Shown: piece by piece, positions 36,590 to 45,284 of the stretch | How positions within the stretch are numbered: the stretch's first letter is position 1 | How the letters are laid out: every line of letters begins with the position of its first letter | Source: Paenibacillus sp. BSR1-1 | GTDB lineage: Bacteria > Bacillota > Bacilli > Bacillales > Cytobacillaceae | DNA: 64,000 nucleotides | NCBI RefSeq assembly: GCF_030403775.1 | Contig: NZ_JAQMWQ010000006.1 | Coordinates: 186,001-250,000 of the forward strand | Direction: 5' to 3' | The notes under the pieces: model-generated | Told to the model about the DNA's origin: nothing | The model's input: the letters and a program-made list of their open reading frames with translations, nothing else | Database searches by the model: none | Made by a program: the position numbers and the translations under genes

Positions 36590-38131
36590 ATGGGAAATAT
36601 AGCTTTATGGAAAAAAGGAGACTTTGCAGCTTCCTTCGGTTTGTTCGTTAATGTTTTGACCGACTTTTTGGTTATGATCTCATTATTACTTACTGTAGTT
36701 GGGATGCCAAAAGAGTTTGTTTTTAAACAAATTGTTCCCGGCTTTGGTTTTGCTGTCCTTCTATCTGGCCTTGTTTTTGCTTATTTTGCATATAAACTAG
36801 CTAAGAAAACAGGTAGAAAAGATGTTACCGCACTACCATCAGGTTCTAGTTCACCTGGTATTTTTCTTATCGTATTTGTTATTATGCTTCCTCTATATCA
36901 TCAAACAAAGGATGCTGCTTTTACAACAACAGTCGGTGTGCTTTGGTGCTTCTTTGAAGCTACCATGCTAATAATAGGTGCATTCCTGGGTGATACTCTT
37001 AGAAAGTTCGTCCCAAGAACTGTATTGCTGGCAGCTTTGGCAGGTTTGGCATTTGTATTCTTGGGTATGAACCCAATGCTGCAATCGTTTGAAATGCCAG
37101 TTGTTGCATTTGTTGCAATTATCATCATCTTCATGAACTGGTTAAGTAAACATCCAATATTAAAGAAAATACCTACGGGTTTATTATTGATCGTAATTGG
37201 AACTGCAATTGCTTGGATATTTGGATATCAAAGTCCTGCTGAGGTTAGTGAAGCTCTGAAATCATTTGGCTTTAATCCTCCTATGCTGCATTTAAATGGG
37301 CTTTTCGACCATATCGACGCTGCTCTGCCATATTTATTAACTGCTGTACCTCTAGGGCTGGCAAACTACATTTTTAATCTAGAAAACGTTGAAGCTGCTG
37401 CTGTTTGTGGGGATGAATACAAGACTAGAGACGTTATGCTTACAAATGGTATTTGTTCTGCAATAGGCGGCCTTTGTGGTAACCCATTCCCAGTAACAGT
37501 ATATGTAGGTCATGCAGGTTGGAAAGAAGTTGGTGCAGGTATAGGCTATTCTATTGCTAGCTCTGTTGCCATATTCATATTATCGATTTTAAGTCTAATG
37601 GGTCTGTTGCTAGCTGTTATCCCAATAGCGGCTATTGTTCCGATGCTCGTATTTATAGCGATTGTAACAGGGCATCAAGCTGTCAAAAACAGTCCGCAAT
37701 TTGAAGTTCCAGTAATATTTGTATGTTTCTTCCCATGGGTGGCTACTTGGGCCCTAACGGCTGTTAATAATGCAATTTCAGCTACTGGTATGTCGGTTGG
37801 AACTGCTGCCAATCAAGTTTCTGCACATGCCCTGCATAATGCTGGACTTTTCTACGATGGCTTGGTTGCTCTAGGTAATGGTGCTCCTATTACTAGTGTT
37901 CTTTGGGGTTGTATAGCTATATTTACGATCCGTAACACGCCAATTGGGGGCATAATAGCTGCATTTATAGGGGCAGTTTTAACCTTTGTTGGTGCTATTC
38001 ATACAAACACAATCGGAATTGCCCAAACAACGGCTATGCCTTTCGTTTGGGGATATCTATTAATTGCAGGATTTTTAGCATATAAACTCTATGTAAATAA
38101 GAAAGAAAACATCGGACCTGTAACAGAGTAA
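36590..38131 (+). CDS. xanthine/uracil-type nucleobase permease (NCS2 family)
   Basis: This 513-residue membrane protein has about 13 hydrophobic segments. TALPSGSSSPGIF near residue 83, LENVEAAAVCGDEYKTRDV and NPFPVTVYVGH in the middle match the NCS2/AzgA-like purine permeases. AAGGAG precedes the ATG. Between carbamate kinase and a guanine-deaminase-like gene, import of a purine or a purine-derived ring is likely. Direction and exact substrate are inferred from family and context only. Confidence 0.85.
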   Translation: MGNIALWKKGDFAASFGLFVNVLTDFLVMISLLLTVVGMPKEFVFKQIVPGFGFAVLLSGLVFAYFAYKLAKKTGRKDVTALPSGSSSPGIFLIVFVIMLPLYHQTKDAAFTTTVGVLWCFFEATMLIIGAFLGDTLRKFVPRTVLLAALAGLAFVFLGMNPMLQSFEMPVVAFVAIIIIFMNWLSKHPILKKIPTGLLLIVIGTAIAWIFGYQSPAEVSEALKSFGFNPPMLHLNGLFDHIDAALPYLLTAVPLGLANYIFNLENVEAAAVCGDEYKTRDVMLTNGICSAIGGLCGNPFPVTVYVGHAGWKEVGAGIGYSIASSVAIFILSILSLMGLLLAVIPIAAIVPMLVFIAIVTGHQAVKNSPQFEVPVIFVCFFPWVATWALTAVNNAISATGMSVGTAANQVSAHALHNAGLFYDGLVALGNGAPITSVLWGCIAIFTIRNTPIGGIIAAFIGAVLTFVGAIHTNTIGIAQTTAMPFVWGYLLIAGFLAYKLYVNKKENIGPVTE

Positions 38132-38155
38132 AAGTAAACTTGGAGGAATTAGGCA

Positions 38156-38608
38156 ATGGATTTCATTAAAATGGCGGTAGATGCAACGATTGAAGGAATG
38201 AATAAAAAAATTGGCGGACCATTTGGTGCCACAATTGTACGCAATGGTGAAGTCATTGCCGCTGTAAGCAATACAATGATGAGAGATACAGACCCTTCTG
38301 CACATGCAGAGTTGGTTGCTGTTAGAGAAGCTTGTAAAAAATTAGGGATTTTTGATTTGTCAGATTGTGTAATGTATGCAACATGTGAGCCATGTCCGAT
38401 GTGTGTATCTGTCATGATTTGGGCGGGGATTAAAAAGGTTTACTATGTTAATACGAAAGAAGATGCTGAAAAGCATGGGTTTTCAGATATGCACCTGCGC
38501 AAATATTTAAATGGTGAAGATGTTAGCGTTATAAAAATGCTTAAAGTAGAACCAAGAGAGGATTGCGATTATTTATTTGAGCATTTTCAAAAGTTAAACG
38601 AGAAGTAA
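38156..38608 (+). CDS. guanine-deaminase-like nucleobase deaminase (CDA fold)
   Basis: This 150-residue zinc deaminase has the catalytic HAE at 50-52 and PCPMC with zinc ligands Cys80 and Cys83. It resembles B. subtilis GuaD in GGPFGA, DPSAHAE, CEPCPMC and a C-terminal DYLFEHF segment. GuaD converts guanine to xanthine and ammonia. Last in the PucR-linked operon, it would feed a purine path or another amino-substituted ring. A tRNA-adenosine deaminase is unlikely in this context. Confidence 0.85.
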   Translation: MDFIKMAVDATIEGMNKKIGGPFGATIVRNGEVIAAVSNTMMRDTDPSAHAELVAVREACKKLGIFDLSDCVMYATCEPCPMCVSVMIWAGIKKVYYVNTKEDAEKHGFSDMHLRKYLNGEDVSVIKMLKVEPREDCDYLFEHFQKLNEK

Positions 38609-38618
38609 AAAATTCATA

Positions 38619-38664
38619 AAAACGACTTTAATATTCAAATTTATGAATGTTAAAGTCGTTTTTT
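38619..38664. terminator. terminator after the deaminase gene, first of two
   Basis: AAAACGACTTTAA pairs with TTAAAGTCGTTTT; the stem extends through ATTCA/TGAAT. A T-run follows on the plus strand, and a T-rich stretch on the minus strand, so it can also serve the convergent esterase gene. Confidence 0.85.
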
Positions 38665-38666
38665 TT

Positions 38667-38723
38667 GCTCTGTTAAATGGCAATGTTGATTATCAACAAC
38701 AAAGTTTAACAGAGCCTTTTTTT
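38667..38723 (+). terminator. second tandem terminator
   Basis: GCTCTGTTAAA (38667-38677) pairs with TTTAACAGAGC (38705-38715), with an inner GTTGA-TTA-TCAAC hairpin, followed by seven T. It directly follows the first terminator, so read-through into the esterase gene is doubly blocked. Confidence 0.8.
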
Positions 38724-38727
38724 AGTG

Positions 38728-39606
38728 CTACTCTATTCCTGTAAAGTGAGTATGTAGAAATTCAATGACTTGTTTTAATGCACTTTGAACAATGGGATTG
38801 TGGAATTCTTTATCAAATACATGTTCTCCATTTGGGATTGTAATTAACTTTGCTTCGACGGACTGTTTTAAAATAGCAGCTCTCATAAAAACAGACTGCT
38901 CGAAAGGGACATCCTTATCTTTTGTACCATGTAACAAAAGTGTTGGCGGATATTCCTTCGTAACATTGTGTATGGGACAAAAAGGACGGAGTGCTTCTTT
39001 ATTGAAAGCAGGATTAACACCAGTGATTTCTTCAACCCAAACGCCGTGTTGCCTTGCATACACATAGAGGAGGAATCGCTGCTCTACAGATGCCTTTGAA
39101 ATTTGCTGGTCGGTAACTAGTGCATTAGCAAGGTTTCTCGGAACAAGGTCCTTTTCAAGGTAATATTTACTCGGACTTGCTGCCCAGCTGCCTAATAGAT
39201 CGCCATATCCATAGAAGGAGACAATTGCACGCGGTTTATGTTTAAATGTCCCAGTAGAAAGTGCTAAAAATCCACCGGCTGAACTGCCCACTACTGCAAT
39301 CCGTTTTGGATCAATAGAAAATCGCTTTGCTCCTTCTGTTTGCAGCCAATGAAGGGAGTCTTCAACATCCTCAAGGATATCTTGTAGTTTTGTCTCTGGG
39401 GCTAATCGGTAATCGATTGAAAAAAGAGATATCCCATTGTTTGTGTACAGCTTAATCATTTCTTCTGTTATTTCTTCTCTTGTTCCCCAAACGAGTCCGC
39501 CCCCATGAATATAAATAACCACTGGAGAGTTCTCAAGGCTCGTTCCATAAAAATCAGCCCTAATGGAACAATCGTCAATTTGTTTGTATATTAATGTATC
39601 CTTCAT
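38728..39606 (-). CDS. alpha/beta hydrolase fold esterase
   Basis: This hydrolase of about 292 residues is of the hormone-sensitive-lipase-like esterase group. The oxyanion motif HGGG (34-37), nucleophile GSSAGG, acid Asp in HGTKDKDVP and His in NGEHVFD are all present. It probably cleaves small acyl esters. The frame is open to 39789, but the extra N-terminal 61 codons lack a ribosome site and the ATG at 39606 begins like related esterases, so I chose it. The start is the least certain point. The gene is convergent with the PucR-linked operon and seems independent. Confidence 0.75.
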   Translation of the reverse strand: MKDTLIYKQIDDCSIRADFYGTSLENSPVVIYIHGGGLVWGTREEITEEMIKLYTNNGISLFSIDYRLAPETKLQDILEDVEDSLHWLQTEGAKRFSIDPKRIAVVGSSAGGFLALSTGTFKHKPRAIVSFYGYGDLLGSWAASPSKYYLEKDLVPRNLANALVTDQQISKASVEQRFLLYVYARQHGVWVEEITGVNPAFNKEALRPFCPIHNVTKEYPPTLLLHGTKDKDVPFEQSVFMRAAILKQSVEAKLITIPNGEHVFDKEFHNPIVQSALKQVIEFLHTHFTGIE

Positions 39607-39865
39607 ACCTATTCTCACGTCCAAGTTGAATTTTGTTTTTAATTTTAAATCCTTTTCATTAAAAATTGTATTCTCAAAAAGCAAATAATTCATCGTCCAC
39701 GCGGACCAAAAAAGAAGCCTTTCATTTATACAAGTTGTACAATAGAGCTCTTTGTGTATAGTACCCAGTGCATTTGCGTTCATTTCCAACTAAGTAAGTA
39801 ATAAAGCCAAAAAAAAGAATAAAATTAATCATAATCGTTGAATAGACAGGAAAAGGAGTGTAGAT

Positions 39866-40571
39866 ATGAATCCCTTTCATAAAGACCTTTCCTACAAACA
39901 ATTATTATTCCCGCCATATCGCATGGAAACAGGCAGCCCTAAAGTGTAATATTTGTTCGAATGGCTGTGGGTGTTTCATTGCCGTAAAGGACGACAAAAT
40001 CGTGGGTATTATGGGAAATGAAAATTATTCAATAAATAGAGGAAGACTTGGTCCAAAGGGAGAGAAACAGTGGTGGGCAAATAATAGTATTGACCGCTTA
40101 AAGTCACCATTAATTCGTCATAATGGCAGGGTTCTGTCAGCCACCTGGGAAGACGCCTACTCATTATTAATTGATAAAACTAAGGATGTTATAAAGAGGA
40201 AGGGTCCGGGGGACTTAGCGCTCTATCATACTGGCCAAGCCTATCTTGAAGAATATTATTCCATTGCAAAAATCACATGTGCTCGGCTTCGAATGCATCA
40301 TGTCGATGCCAATACCAGGCAATGTACTGCAACGGCTGATTGGTCGCTAATTCAAACCTTTGGGTCGGATGGGCCTCCTGCCTGTGAAGAAGATGTCGAT
40401 TTAACAGACGTCATTGTTTTTTTGGGAAGGAATTCCAATGAGACGGTAAATTCCATGCATTTGATTATGGGGAAAATAGGAAAACCAGGCTCTGGACCTT
40501 TTCAGCATGCCGGCCAGCCTAGTTCGATGTCAGAATCAACTCACTTTTCCAGCGGATTCAAATTGTCATAA
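39866..40571 (+). pseudogene. decayed molybdopterin oxidoreductase (nitrate reductase/formate dehydrogenase type)
   Basis: This is a broken gene. The reading frame opens at ATG 39866 (behind GGAG) but ends after about 28 codons. The family sequence resumes in another frame with CNICSNGCGCF (iron-sulfur Cys motif), GRLGPKG and WEDAY, so a small indel lies near 39900-39930. Further on, DVIVFLGRNSNET runs straight into VNSMHLIMGKIGKPGSGPFQHAGQP, two segments that intact members have roughly 130-170 residues apart, so an internal deletion joins them. Sequence of this family stops near 40535, and two-thirds of the usual 650-700 residues are lost. Confidence 0.85.
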
Positions 40572-40740
40572 ATGAAATACAGACCCAAATTCACGAATTA
40601 ATTAAAAAACAAGGGGATAAGAAACGACAAAAATCTCATTGGGGTATTTTATATCGGGCTTTTGATATGCTGGATGAAATAGCCGTTTTACTAACTAAAA
40701 ATATAGAACATACTTTGATGGTATGTTCTATATTTATTTA
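40528..40740 (+). pseudogene. C-terminal fragment of an unrelated protein fused to the decayed gene
   Basis: In the frame one base over from the oxidoreductase remnant, about 70 codons read through to a TAG at 40738. The segment is rich in helical heptads (QIVINEIQTQIHELIKK) and GILYRAFDMLDEIAVLL and resembles the end of a real protein, but I do not recognise the family. The two remnants meet near 40528-40540, which marks a deletion joining two genes. Confidence 0.45.
40699..40735. terminator. bidirectional terminator
   Basis: AAATATAGAACATA (40699-40712) and TATGTTCTATATTT (40722-40735) form a 14-bp perfect stem with a 9-base loop, between the decayed gene and the minus-strand gene at 40743. 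Confidence 0.75.
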
Positions 40741-40742
40741 GT

Positions 40743-41060
40743 CTATTTCATTTCGTTTAACGCCCTGTATATTTGCGTATACATACTGCCTTGAATGATA
40801 TTTTCTAGAAAGAAATCACCTATAAGCTTCAAATATTCTTCATCATCAAACATCTTTTTATTTTGAAGCTCCATTTCTGCTAATCCTTCATAGGTCGATA
40901 GTAGTGCATATGTATGATCTTCTCCGGATATGGGAGTCAATATTTCAACCTTATGGTCATAATTTTCATTCCGAAATTTTTTGATTTCTTTTAAATTATC
41001 AATCCCCTCTTTAAATTTATCCTGTTTGATTTCAAACGTCTGATAAACATAAACAGACAT
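40743..41060 (-). CDS. small unknown protein, possible NIPSNAP/dimeric-barrel fold
   Basis: I do not recognise this 105-residue soluble protein with confidence. MSVYVYQTFEIKQDKFKEG at the N-terminus, with repeated strand-helix pattern and a YALLSTYEG stretch, looks like a dimeric alpha/beta-barrel protein of the NIPSNAP kind. The frame extends to 41108, but GGGGGTG six bases before ATG 41060 settles the start. It stands alone beside the decayed oxidoreductase gene. Confidence 0.6.
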   Translation of the reverse strand: MSVYVYQTFEIKQDKFKEGIDNLKEIKKFRNENYDHKVEILTPISGEDHTYALLSTYEGLAEMELQNKKMFDDEEYLKLIGDFFLENIIQGSMYTQIYRALNEMK

Positions 41061-41327
41061 TTTTAGCACCCCCGCAATTAAATTCCAGTTTAATGCTAAT
41101 ATTTGCAAATATCCCTTAAATATTCATAGGGAAAATAGATAATGACTTTTACTCCTTTTTAGTACTTTTGTCATTATTTTATTTTTGGTAAAGTGATAGA
41201 ATTAAAAACTAAAGATACAAGTTTCCTTTTTTCATAGCAGTATTTTGGAATTTTATTGAAACAAAATTGAGTGTGAAAACGTCTAAGATTAAAACGACGT
41301 AAATCAGAAGGGGAAAAGCTGGGGGAA

Positions 41328-42320
41328 ATGGAAAAATTAAAATGGGCAATTTCATTTTTATTAGGAGTCAGTTTAATAGGTTTGGCTGGCTGTTCGTTGC
41401 AAACAACAAAAGAAAAAGTAGCACATGCAACGGAAAAGCAAGTGAAGAAACTGGTTAAGAAGGATGAACCTAAAAAACAAGAGGAAGAGAAACCTGTTTT
41501 TGTTAATATTATCGACCCGAATACTAAAGCGACTATAAAAACGTTTTCTCCAAAGGATATGGGATTTAAAACCGACATTGAAAAATATAAAGCCGAAATA
41601 GCAAAAATAGCGAAGGATTTTGCAAGGGGAACAAAAGATACCCCTGGATATGATAAAAGAATGATTCTTGATAAATTGGATGCAAATGGCCAGGTGATCA
41701 AGGGGACTCCTCAAACCATTCTAGATGAGGATGAATTAACAGGAAAGATCCTCCAGCTTTCAGAAACAGGCGGCAATGTTGAAGTCCCGCTATATGTAAC
41801 TGCCAGTGGTTATAAGGTGGAAGACGTATCCCATTTAGGGGAGACAGTTGTCGCTTCATATACGACCCATTTTAATAGCGGGATTGTTGGCAGGTCAAAA
41901 AACATTGCTTTATCCGCAGCTGCTATTAATAATGTAATCATCGGTGTCCAAGACAGCTTCTCTTATAATACAACCGTTGGCCCAAGTGATGCAGCCCACG
42001 GCTATCAAAAAGCACCTGAGATTCAGGATGGGAAATTAGTCGATGGCTATGGCGGCGGGATTTGTCAGACTTCTTCAACTCTGTATAATGCCATTGATCA
42101 GCTAGCTGTCAGCTATATTGAAAAGCATCATCATTCCCTTCATGTAGGATACGTTCCTGAAGGAAGGGATGCTACAGTATCCTATGGAGGTAAAGATTTT
42201 CGATTTAAAAATACCACTGGTGTTCCGATTGTCTTAAAAGCTATTGTAAGAAAAGGTTCTCTTACAATTGAAGTAAGAACTTCAAAAGAATATAAAAGTC
42301 TTATTAAGAAAGCAATTTAA
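41328..42320 (+). CDS. VanW family lipoprotein
   Basis: This 330-residue protein has a lipoprotein signal (lipobox LAGC, Cys22), a Lys/Glu-rich linker to about 55, a helical segment and a C-terminal VanW domain of about 150 residues (YTTHFNSGIVGRSKNIALSA, FSYNTTVGPSDAAHGYQKAPEI, GGGICQTSSTLYNA, HHHSLHVGYVPEGRDATVSYG). VanW-domain proteins such as B. subtilis YoaR are surface proteins whose activity is unknown. GGGGGAA sits close to the ATG. It is a single-gene unit with its own terminator. Confidence 0.88.
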   Translation: MEKLKWAISFLLGVSLIGLAGCSLQTTKEKVAHATEKQVKKLVKKDEPKKQEEEKPVFVNIIDPNTKATIKTFSPKDMGFKTDIEKYKAEIAKIAKDFARGTKDTPGYDKRMILDKLDANGQVIKGTPQTILDEDELTGKILQLSETGGNVEVPLYVTASGYKVEDVSHLGETVVASYTTHFNSGIVGRSKNIALSAAAINNVIIGVQDSFSYNTTVGPSDAAHGYQKAPEIQDGKLVDGYGGGICQTSSTLYNAIDQLAVSYIEKHHHSLHVGYVPEGRDATVSYGGKDFRFKNTTGVPIVLKAIVRKGSLTIEVRTSKEYKSLIKKAI

Positions 42321-42350
42321 ATAGGAAATCCTTAGTTTTTTAACCTTTGG

Positions 42351-42379
42351 CCAGCATCCTTAAGATGCTGGTCTTTTTA
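42351..42379 (+). terminator. terminator of the VanW gene
   Basis: CCAGCATC and GATGCTGG flank a five-base loop and are followed by TCTTTTTATT. Confidence 0.8.
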
Positions 42380-42506
42380 TTAAAGGAAGTAAACCCATTT
42401 ATTCTTGAATATTAAACCATCATATGTCTTACTGCATATTTTGATTAATAATGGGTGAAATCGTCTATAGAAAAAATATTTTTGTGGGTGAAGGGGGAAC
42501 TGTGGG

Positions 42507-43235
42507 ATGGATCAAAGTAATTACTCCTCAATGATGCAAAACTATATTGAAGAAGCGATGAAAGTGAAAGAAAGTTTTGAGACTGCTGAGAATGGGCTTT
42601 TGGAAGAATTTGAAGTAAGAAAAATGGTTTTTGAGGATGTCAAGGTTCGCTTCCTGAAAACAGAAGAAGCATTTAAACGCGGTGAAACAACACAGGAAGT
42701 ATATGATCAAGTGAAAAGGGATCTAAATCGGGTAGAAGAAACAATGAATGAATTAAATCAAAAGCTTGATGAAATCAATACGATTATGGCAAAACGACTT
42801 GAAGCCGCTCATGCAAAGCTTAATGACTTAAAAAAGCAATATGTAGATGAAATTGACCAAGAGAAGAAAAAATTAAAATATCAGTTAATGAAGGCGAAAT
42901 ATGATTATCTTCAAGATACAATCAAAGCCAAGAATAAATTTATTAAAGAATTAAAACATGCAAAAAAAGATTTTAATAAAACTACTAAGGAGATTCGTAA
43001 AGCATCAAAAGAAATGAGTGCAGAAGCAAATTATCTTCAGGAGATTGATCAGTATTTAGGACTTGACTCGATTATCGAACTGCAGGACGATTTTCAAGTT
43101 GTCATATCAGAAGAGATTGACGATGAAGAAACAGCTCTAACAAAAGAGGAATTGCATGATGCTTTACAACTGGGAAAGATATCGGCTAAATTAGAAAAAA
43201 AAATTAACAAAGCTATTAGGTTGGGGTTAATATAA
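42507..43235 (+). CDS. coiled-coil protein of unknown function
   Basis: This 242-residue cytosolic protein is mostly charged alpha helix. Long heptad stretches cover about residues 20-165, rich in Lys and Glu. The C-terminal part (about 200-240) has an acidic DDEETALTKEELHDAL segment and a basic end. No known domain or signal is seen. AAAGGGGG lies nine bases before the ATG. A perfect 22-bp terminator hairpin follows directly. Scaffold or DNA-associated roles are possible but not shown. Confidence 0.75.
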   Translation: MDQSNYSSMMQNYIEEAMKVKESFETAENGLLEEFEVRKMVFEDVKVRFLKTEEAFKRGETTQEVYDQVKRDLNRVEETMNELNQKLDEINTIMAKRLEAAHAKLNDLKKQYVDEIDQEKKKLKYQLMKAKYDYLQDTIKAKNKFIKELKHAKKDFNKTTKEIRKASKEMSAEANYLQEIDQYLGLDSIIELQDDFQVVISEEIDDEETALTKEELHDALQLGKISAKLEKKINKAIRLGLI

Positions 43236-43284
43236 AAAACCTTTCACAGCTCTATTTTGCAATAGAGCTGTGAAAGGTTTTTGT
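43235..43284. terminator. terminator with a perfect 22-bp stem
   Basis: The arms 43235-43256 and 43261-43282 are perfectly complementary around the loop TTGC. T-runs on both strands let it serve both the coiled-coil gene and the convergent zinc-finger gene. Confidence 0.9.
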
Positions 43285-43289
43285 AAGGA

Positions 43290-43496
43290 TTACCTCATTT
43301 CCTCCCAGTCCGTATAATTGCCGCTGCCTTGACACCCTGGACATTCAAAGGAATTAAAATATGCAAATTCATTATAAGGATAAACTGTATAGCCTCTGCC
43401 TTGGCAATCAGGACATTTGCCTTGGTCTTTCATATTTGAAACATGATTTTGATATCTGGTCTCTTTCCATTGGTTAAATGAGTTGAGAAGTCCCAT
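43290..43496 (-). CDS. small DnaJ-type zinc-finger protein
   Basis: This 68-residue protein has two CxxCxGxG motifs (CPDCQGRG and CPGCQGSG, near residues 28 and 52), enough for one zinc site as in the central domain of DnaJ, but no J-domain. Small stand-alone proteins of this type occur in Bacillus with unknown roles. GAGGTG lies six bases upstream of the ATG. A long inverted repeat upstream (43562-43593) may control it. Confidence 0.75.
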   Translation of the reverse strand: MGLLNSFNQWKETRYQNHVSNMKDQGKCPDCQGRGYTVYPYNEFAYFNSFECPGCQGSGNYTDWEEMR

Positions 43497-43561
43497 TTAA
43501 TTCACCTCATCTTTTTACATTAGTATGGGGGAAAAATGGAATTTTTATGCTTATATTTTCC

Positions 43562-43593
43562 ATTATCAAACTTCTTTATTATTGTTTGATAAT
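43562..43593. promoter_or_regulatory. 10-bp inverted repeat upstream of the zinc-finger gene
   Basis: ATTATCAAAC and GTTTGATAAT are perfect arms around a 12-base centre. No T-run suited to a terminator follows directly on either strand and a separate terminator lies next to it, so an operator is as likely as a hairpin. Confidence 0.4.
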
Positions 43594-43604
43594 ATTTTAT
43601 ATGT

Positions 43605-43632
43605 AAAAACGCTCACTTTTGTGAGCGTTTTT
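43605..43632 (-). terminator. terminator of the rocR-like gene
   Basis: AAAAACGCTCAC and GTGAGCGTTTTT pair around TTTT, 20 bp beyond the stop at 43652 on the minus strand. Confidence 0.85.
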
Positions 43633-43651
43633 TGCCTGAAGGCTTATCTTT

Positions 43652-45070
43652 TTAGCTATTCTCAATGTTTAATTTCTTCATCCGATATTGCAGGCTTTGC
43701 CGGCTTAAACCTAGAAGTCCCGCCGTCTTTGAAATGTTAAAATCATTTTTTTTCAAGACATGCTCAATATAAGATTTTTCAAATAATTCCAATTGGTCCT
43801 TTAATGGAACCGTGGTATCTGCATTTTCATTTATAAATGTATCTACAGTTGAGAGGGGGATCATCCGCTCTTTCAGCTGCATTCTGCTGCGATATTGATA
43901 GGGTAAATGGGAGTAACGAATAATTTCTTCATCCATTATAATGTTCATTGCCGCTTCAATAATATGCTCTAATTCACGGACATTACCATGCCATTCATAT
44001 TCAAAGAAGGATTGTTTAACCTCCTCAGATAATCCTTTTACATTCATTTGGAAGCGTTCATTATATTTTTCAATAAAATGCTCCACTAATAACGGTATAT
44101 CTTCTTTTCTTTCTCTTAATGGCGGAATAAAGATAGTCACCACACCAAGGCGGTAATATAAATCTTTTCGCAAATGATTATTGGCGATGGCATCAATCGG
44201 ATCCTCATTTATATTGGCAATGACTCTAACATCAACAGGTGTATCTTTGGTATCCCCTATGCGCCGTATCATTTTTTCTTGAAGAACACGCAATAATTTT
44301 GCTTGAAGATTTAAATTTAATGAATTGATTTCATCAAGCAGTAACGTGCCACCTTCCGCCTGTTCAAATAATCCTGGGTGATCCGTTGCTCCTGTAAACG
44401 CACCTCGTTTCGTTCCGAAAAGCAGGCCCTCAATTAAATTGTCAGGTAAGGCTGCACAGTTTTGCGAGATAAAGGGAGCAGATAACCGGCCGCTGGCATT
44501 ATGAATACTTTGGGCAAAAAGCTCTTTCCCTGTGCCGGTCTCGCCGACAATTAATACATAAGAAGAGGTACGACTTGCACGGGTGGCAGCTTCGATAACC
44601 TCTCGAATAGCAGGACTTTTTCCAATAATTTTATCAAAGGTATACCTCGTAGACCCCTTATACAAATTTCCTTTCATGAGACGTTCTAATTTTGTCACAT
44701 CGTTTGCTATCTCCACAGCACCTTGCAGGGCATCACCCTGATAAATAGGGATAGTATTGTTTATCGTTGTGATTGCCTGGCCTTTATTATTAAAGTAGGT
44801 TTGTTTAACGTTGGCAGTTTCCTTGCCCTCCTGCAGTGCTTTTACGAGAGTACTAGATTGGTCATCCTTAAACATGAACACATCTAATAACTTTTTATTG
44901 ATAACGTCTTGAAAATCCATGGATTCCATTTGCATCATTTTTTTATTATAAATAATCGACCTGCCTGTTTCGTCGACGGCATGTACCCCGACATCGACCT
45001 CATCTAATATCCGTTTATACATCCGATTTAAATATTGTAAGTATTGGATGGTATGATTTGTACTTTCCAT
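43652..45070 (-). CDS. rocR: sigma-54-dependent regulator of arginine catabolism (RocR-like)
   Basis: This 472-residue enhancer-binding activator has an N-terminal PAS-like sensor (about 15-125), an AAA+ domain with Walker A GETGTGKE (176-183) and sigma-54-contact loop GAFTGA (223-228), and a Fis-type helix-turn-helix at the C-terminus (FNISKTAGLLGLSRQSLQYR). B. subtilis RocR has the same plan and responds to ornithine or citrulline. It is divergent from rocA, whose promoter is of the -24/-12 type. The frame extends to a GTG at 45106 but AAAGGG fits the ATG at 45070 better. Confidence 0.92.
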   Translation of the reverse strand: MESTNHTIQYLQYLNRMYKRILDEVDVGVHAVDETGRSIIYNKKMMQMESMDFQDVINKKLLDVFMFKDDQSSTLVKALQEGKETANVKQTYFNNKGQAITTINNTIPIYQGDALQGAVEIANDVTKLERLMKGNLYKGSTRYTFDKIIGKSPAIREVIEAATRASRTSSYVLIVGETGTGKELFAQSIHNASGRLSAPFISQNCAALPDNLIEGLLFGTKRGAFTGATDHPGLFEQAEGGTLLLDEINSLNLNLQAKLLRVLQEKMIRRIGDTKDTPVDVRVIANINEDPIDAIANNHLRKDLYYRLGVVTIFIPPLRERKEDIPLLVEHFIEKYNERFQMNVKGLSEEVKQSFFEYEWHGNVRELEHIIEAAMNIIMDEEIIRYSHLPYQYRSRMQLKERMIPLSTVDTFINENADTTVPLKDQLELFEKSYIEHVLKKNDFNISKTAGLLGLSRQSLQYRMKKLNIENS

Positions 45071-45132
45071 GATGACTTCATTCCCTTTGTTTAATCCTTT
45101 ATGCACCTATTTAATCAAAAAAAACGTAATAA

Positions 45133-45149
45133 TGCAAAATAATTTTGCG
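45133..45149. promoter_or_regulatory. RocR upstream activating palindrome for rocA
   Basis: GCAAAAT-A-ATTTTGC is a perfect palindrome (45134-45148) inside a longer imperfect one. It fits the ATGCAAAA/TTTTGCAT-type activating sites known upstream of RocR-controlled genes. It lies about 85 bp upstream of the -24 element. A weaker half-match (ATGCGGTATTGTGCAAA) begins at 45164. Confidence 0.65.
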
Positions 45150-45231
45150 TTATGGTAAAAATTATGCGGTATTGTGCAAAAAATAATGGCGGCCTGATTA
45201 TCAGGAACCCAATAACACCGCAAAAATAATA

Positions 45232-45248
45232 TTGGCACGGAACTTGCA
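45232..45248 (+). promoter_or_regulatory. sigma-54 (-24/-12) promoter of the roc operon
   Basis: TTGGCACGGAACTTGCA matches the sigma-54 consensus TGGCAC-N5-TTGCA exactly, with GG and GC ten bases apart. It lies 37 bp upstream of the rocA start. Confidence 0.92.
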
Positions 45249-45284
45249 TAATGTTTTAACGGAACAATAAAAGGAGGTAAAAAA

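Noticed and set aside
39607..39789. N-terminal extension of the esterase
   Set aside because: The frame is open, but there is no ribosome site before TTG 39789 or ATG 39783, and the related enzymes begin near residue 62 of the long form. It remains possible.
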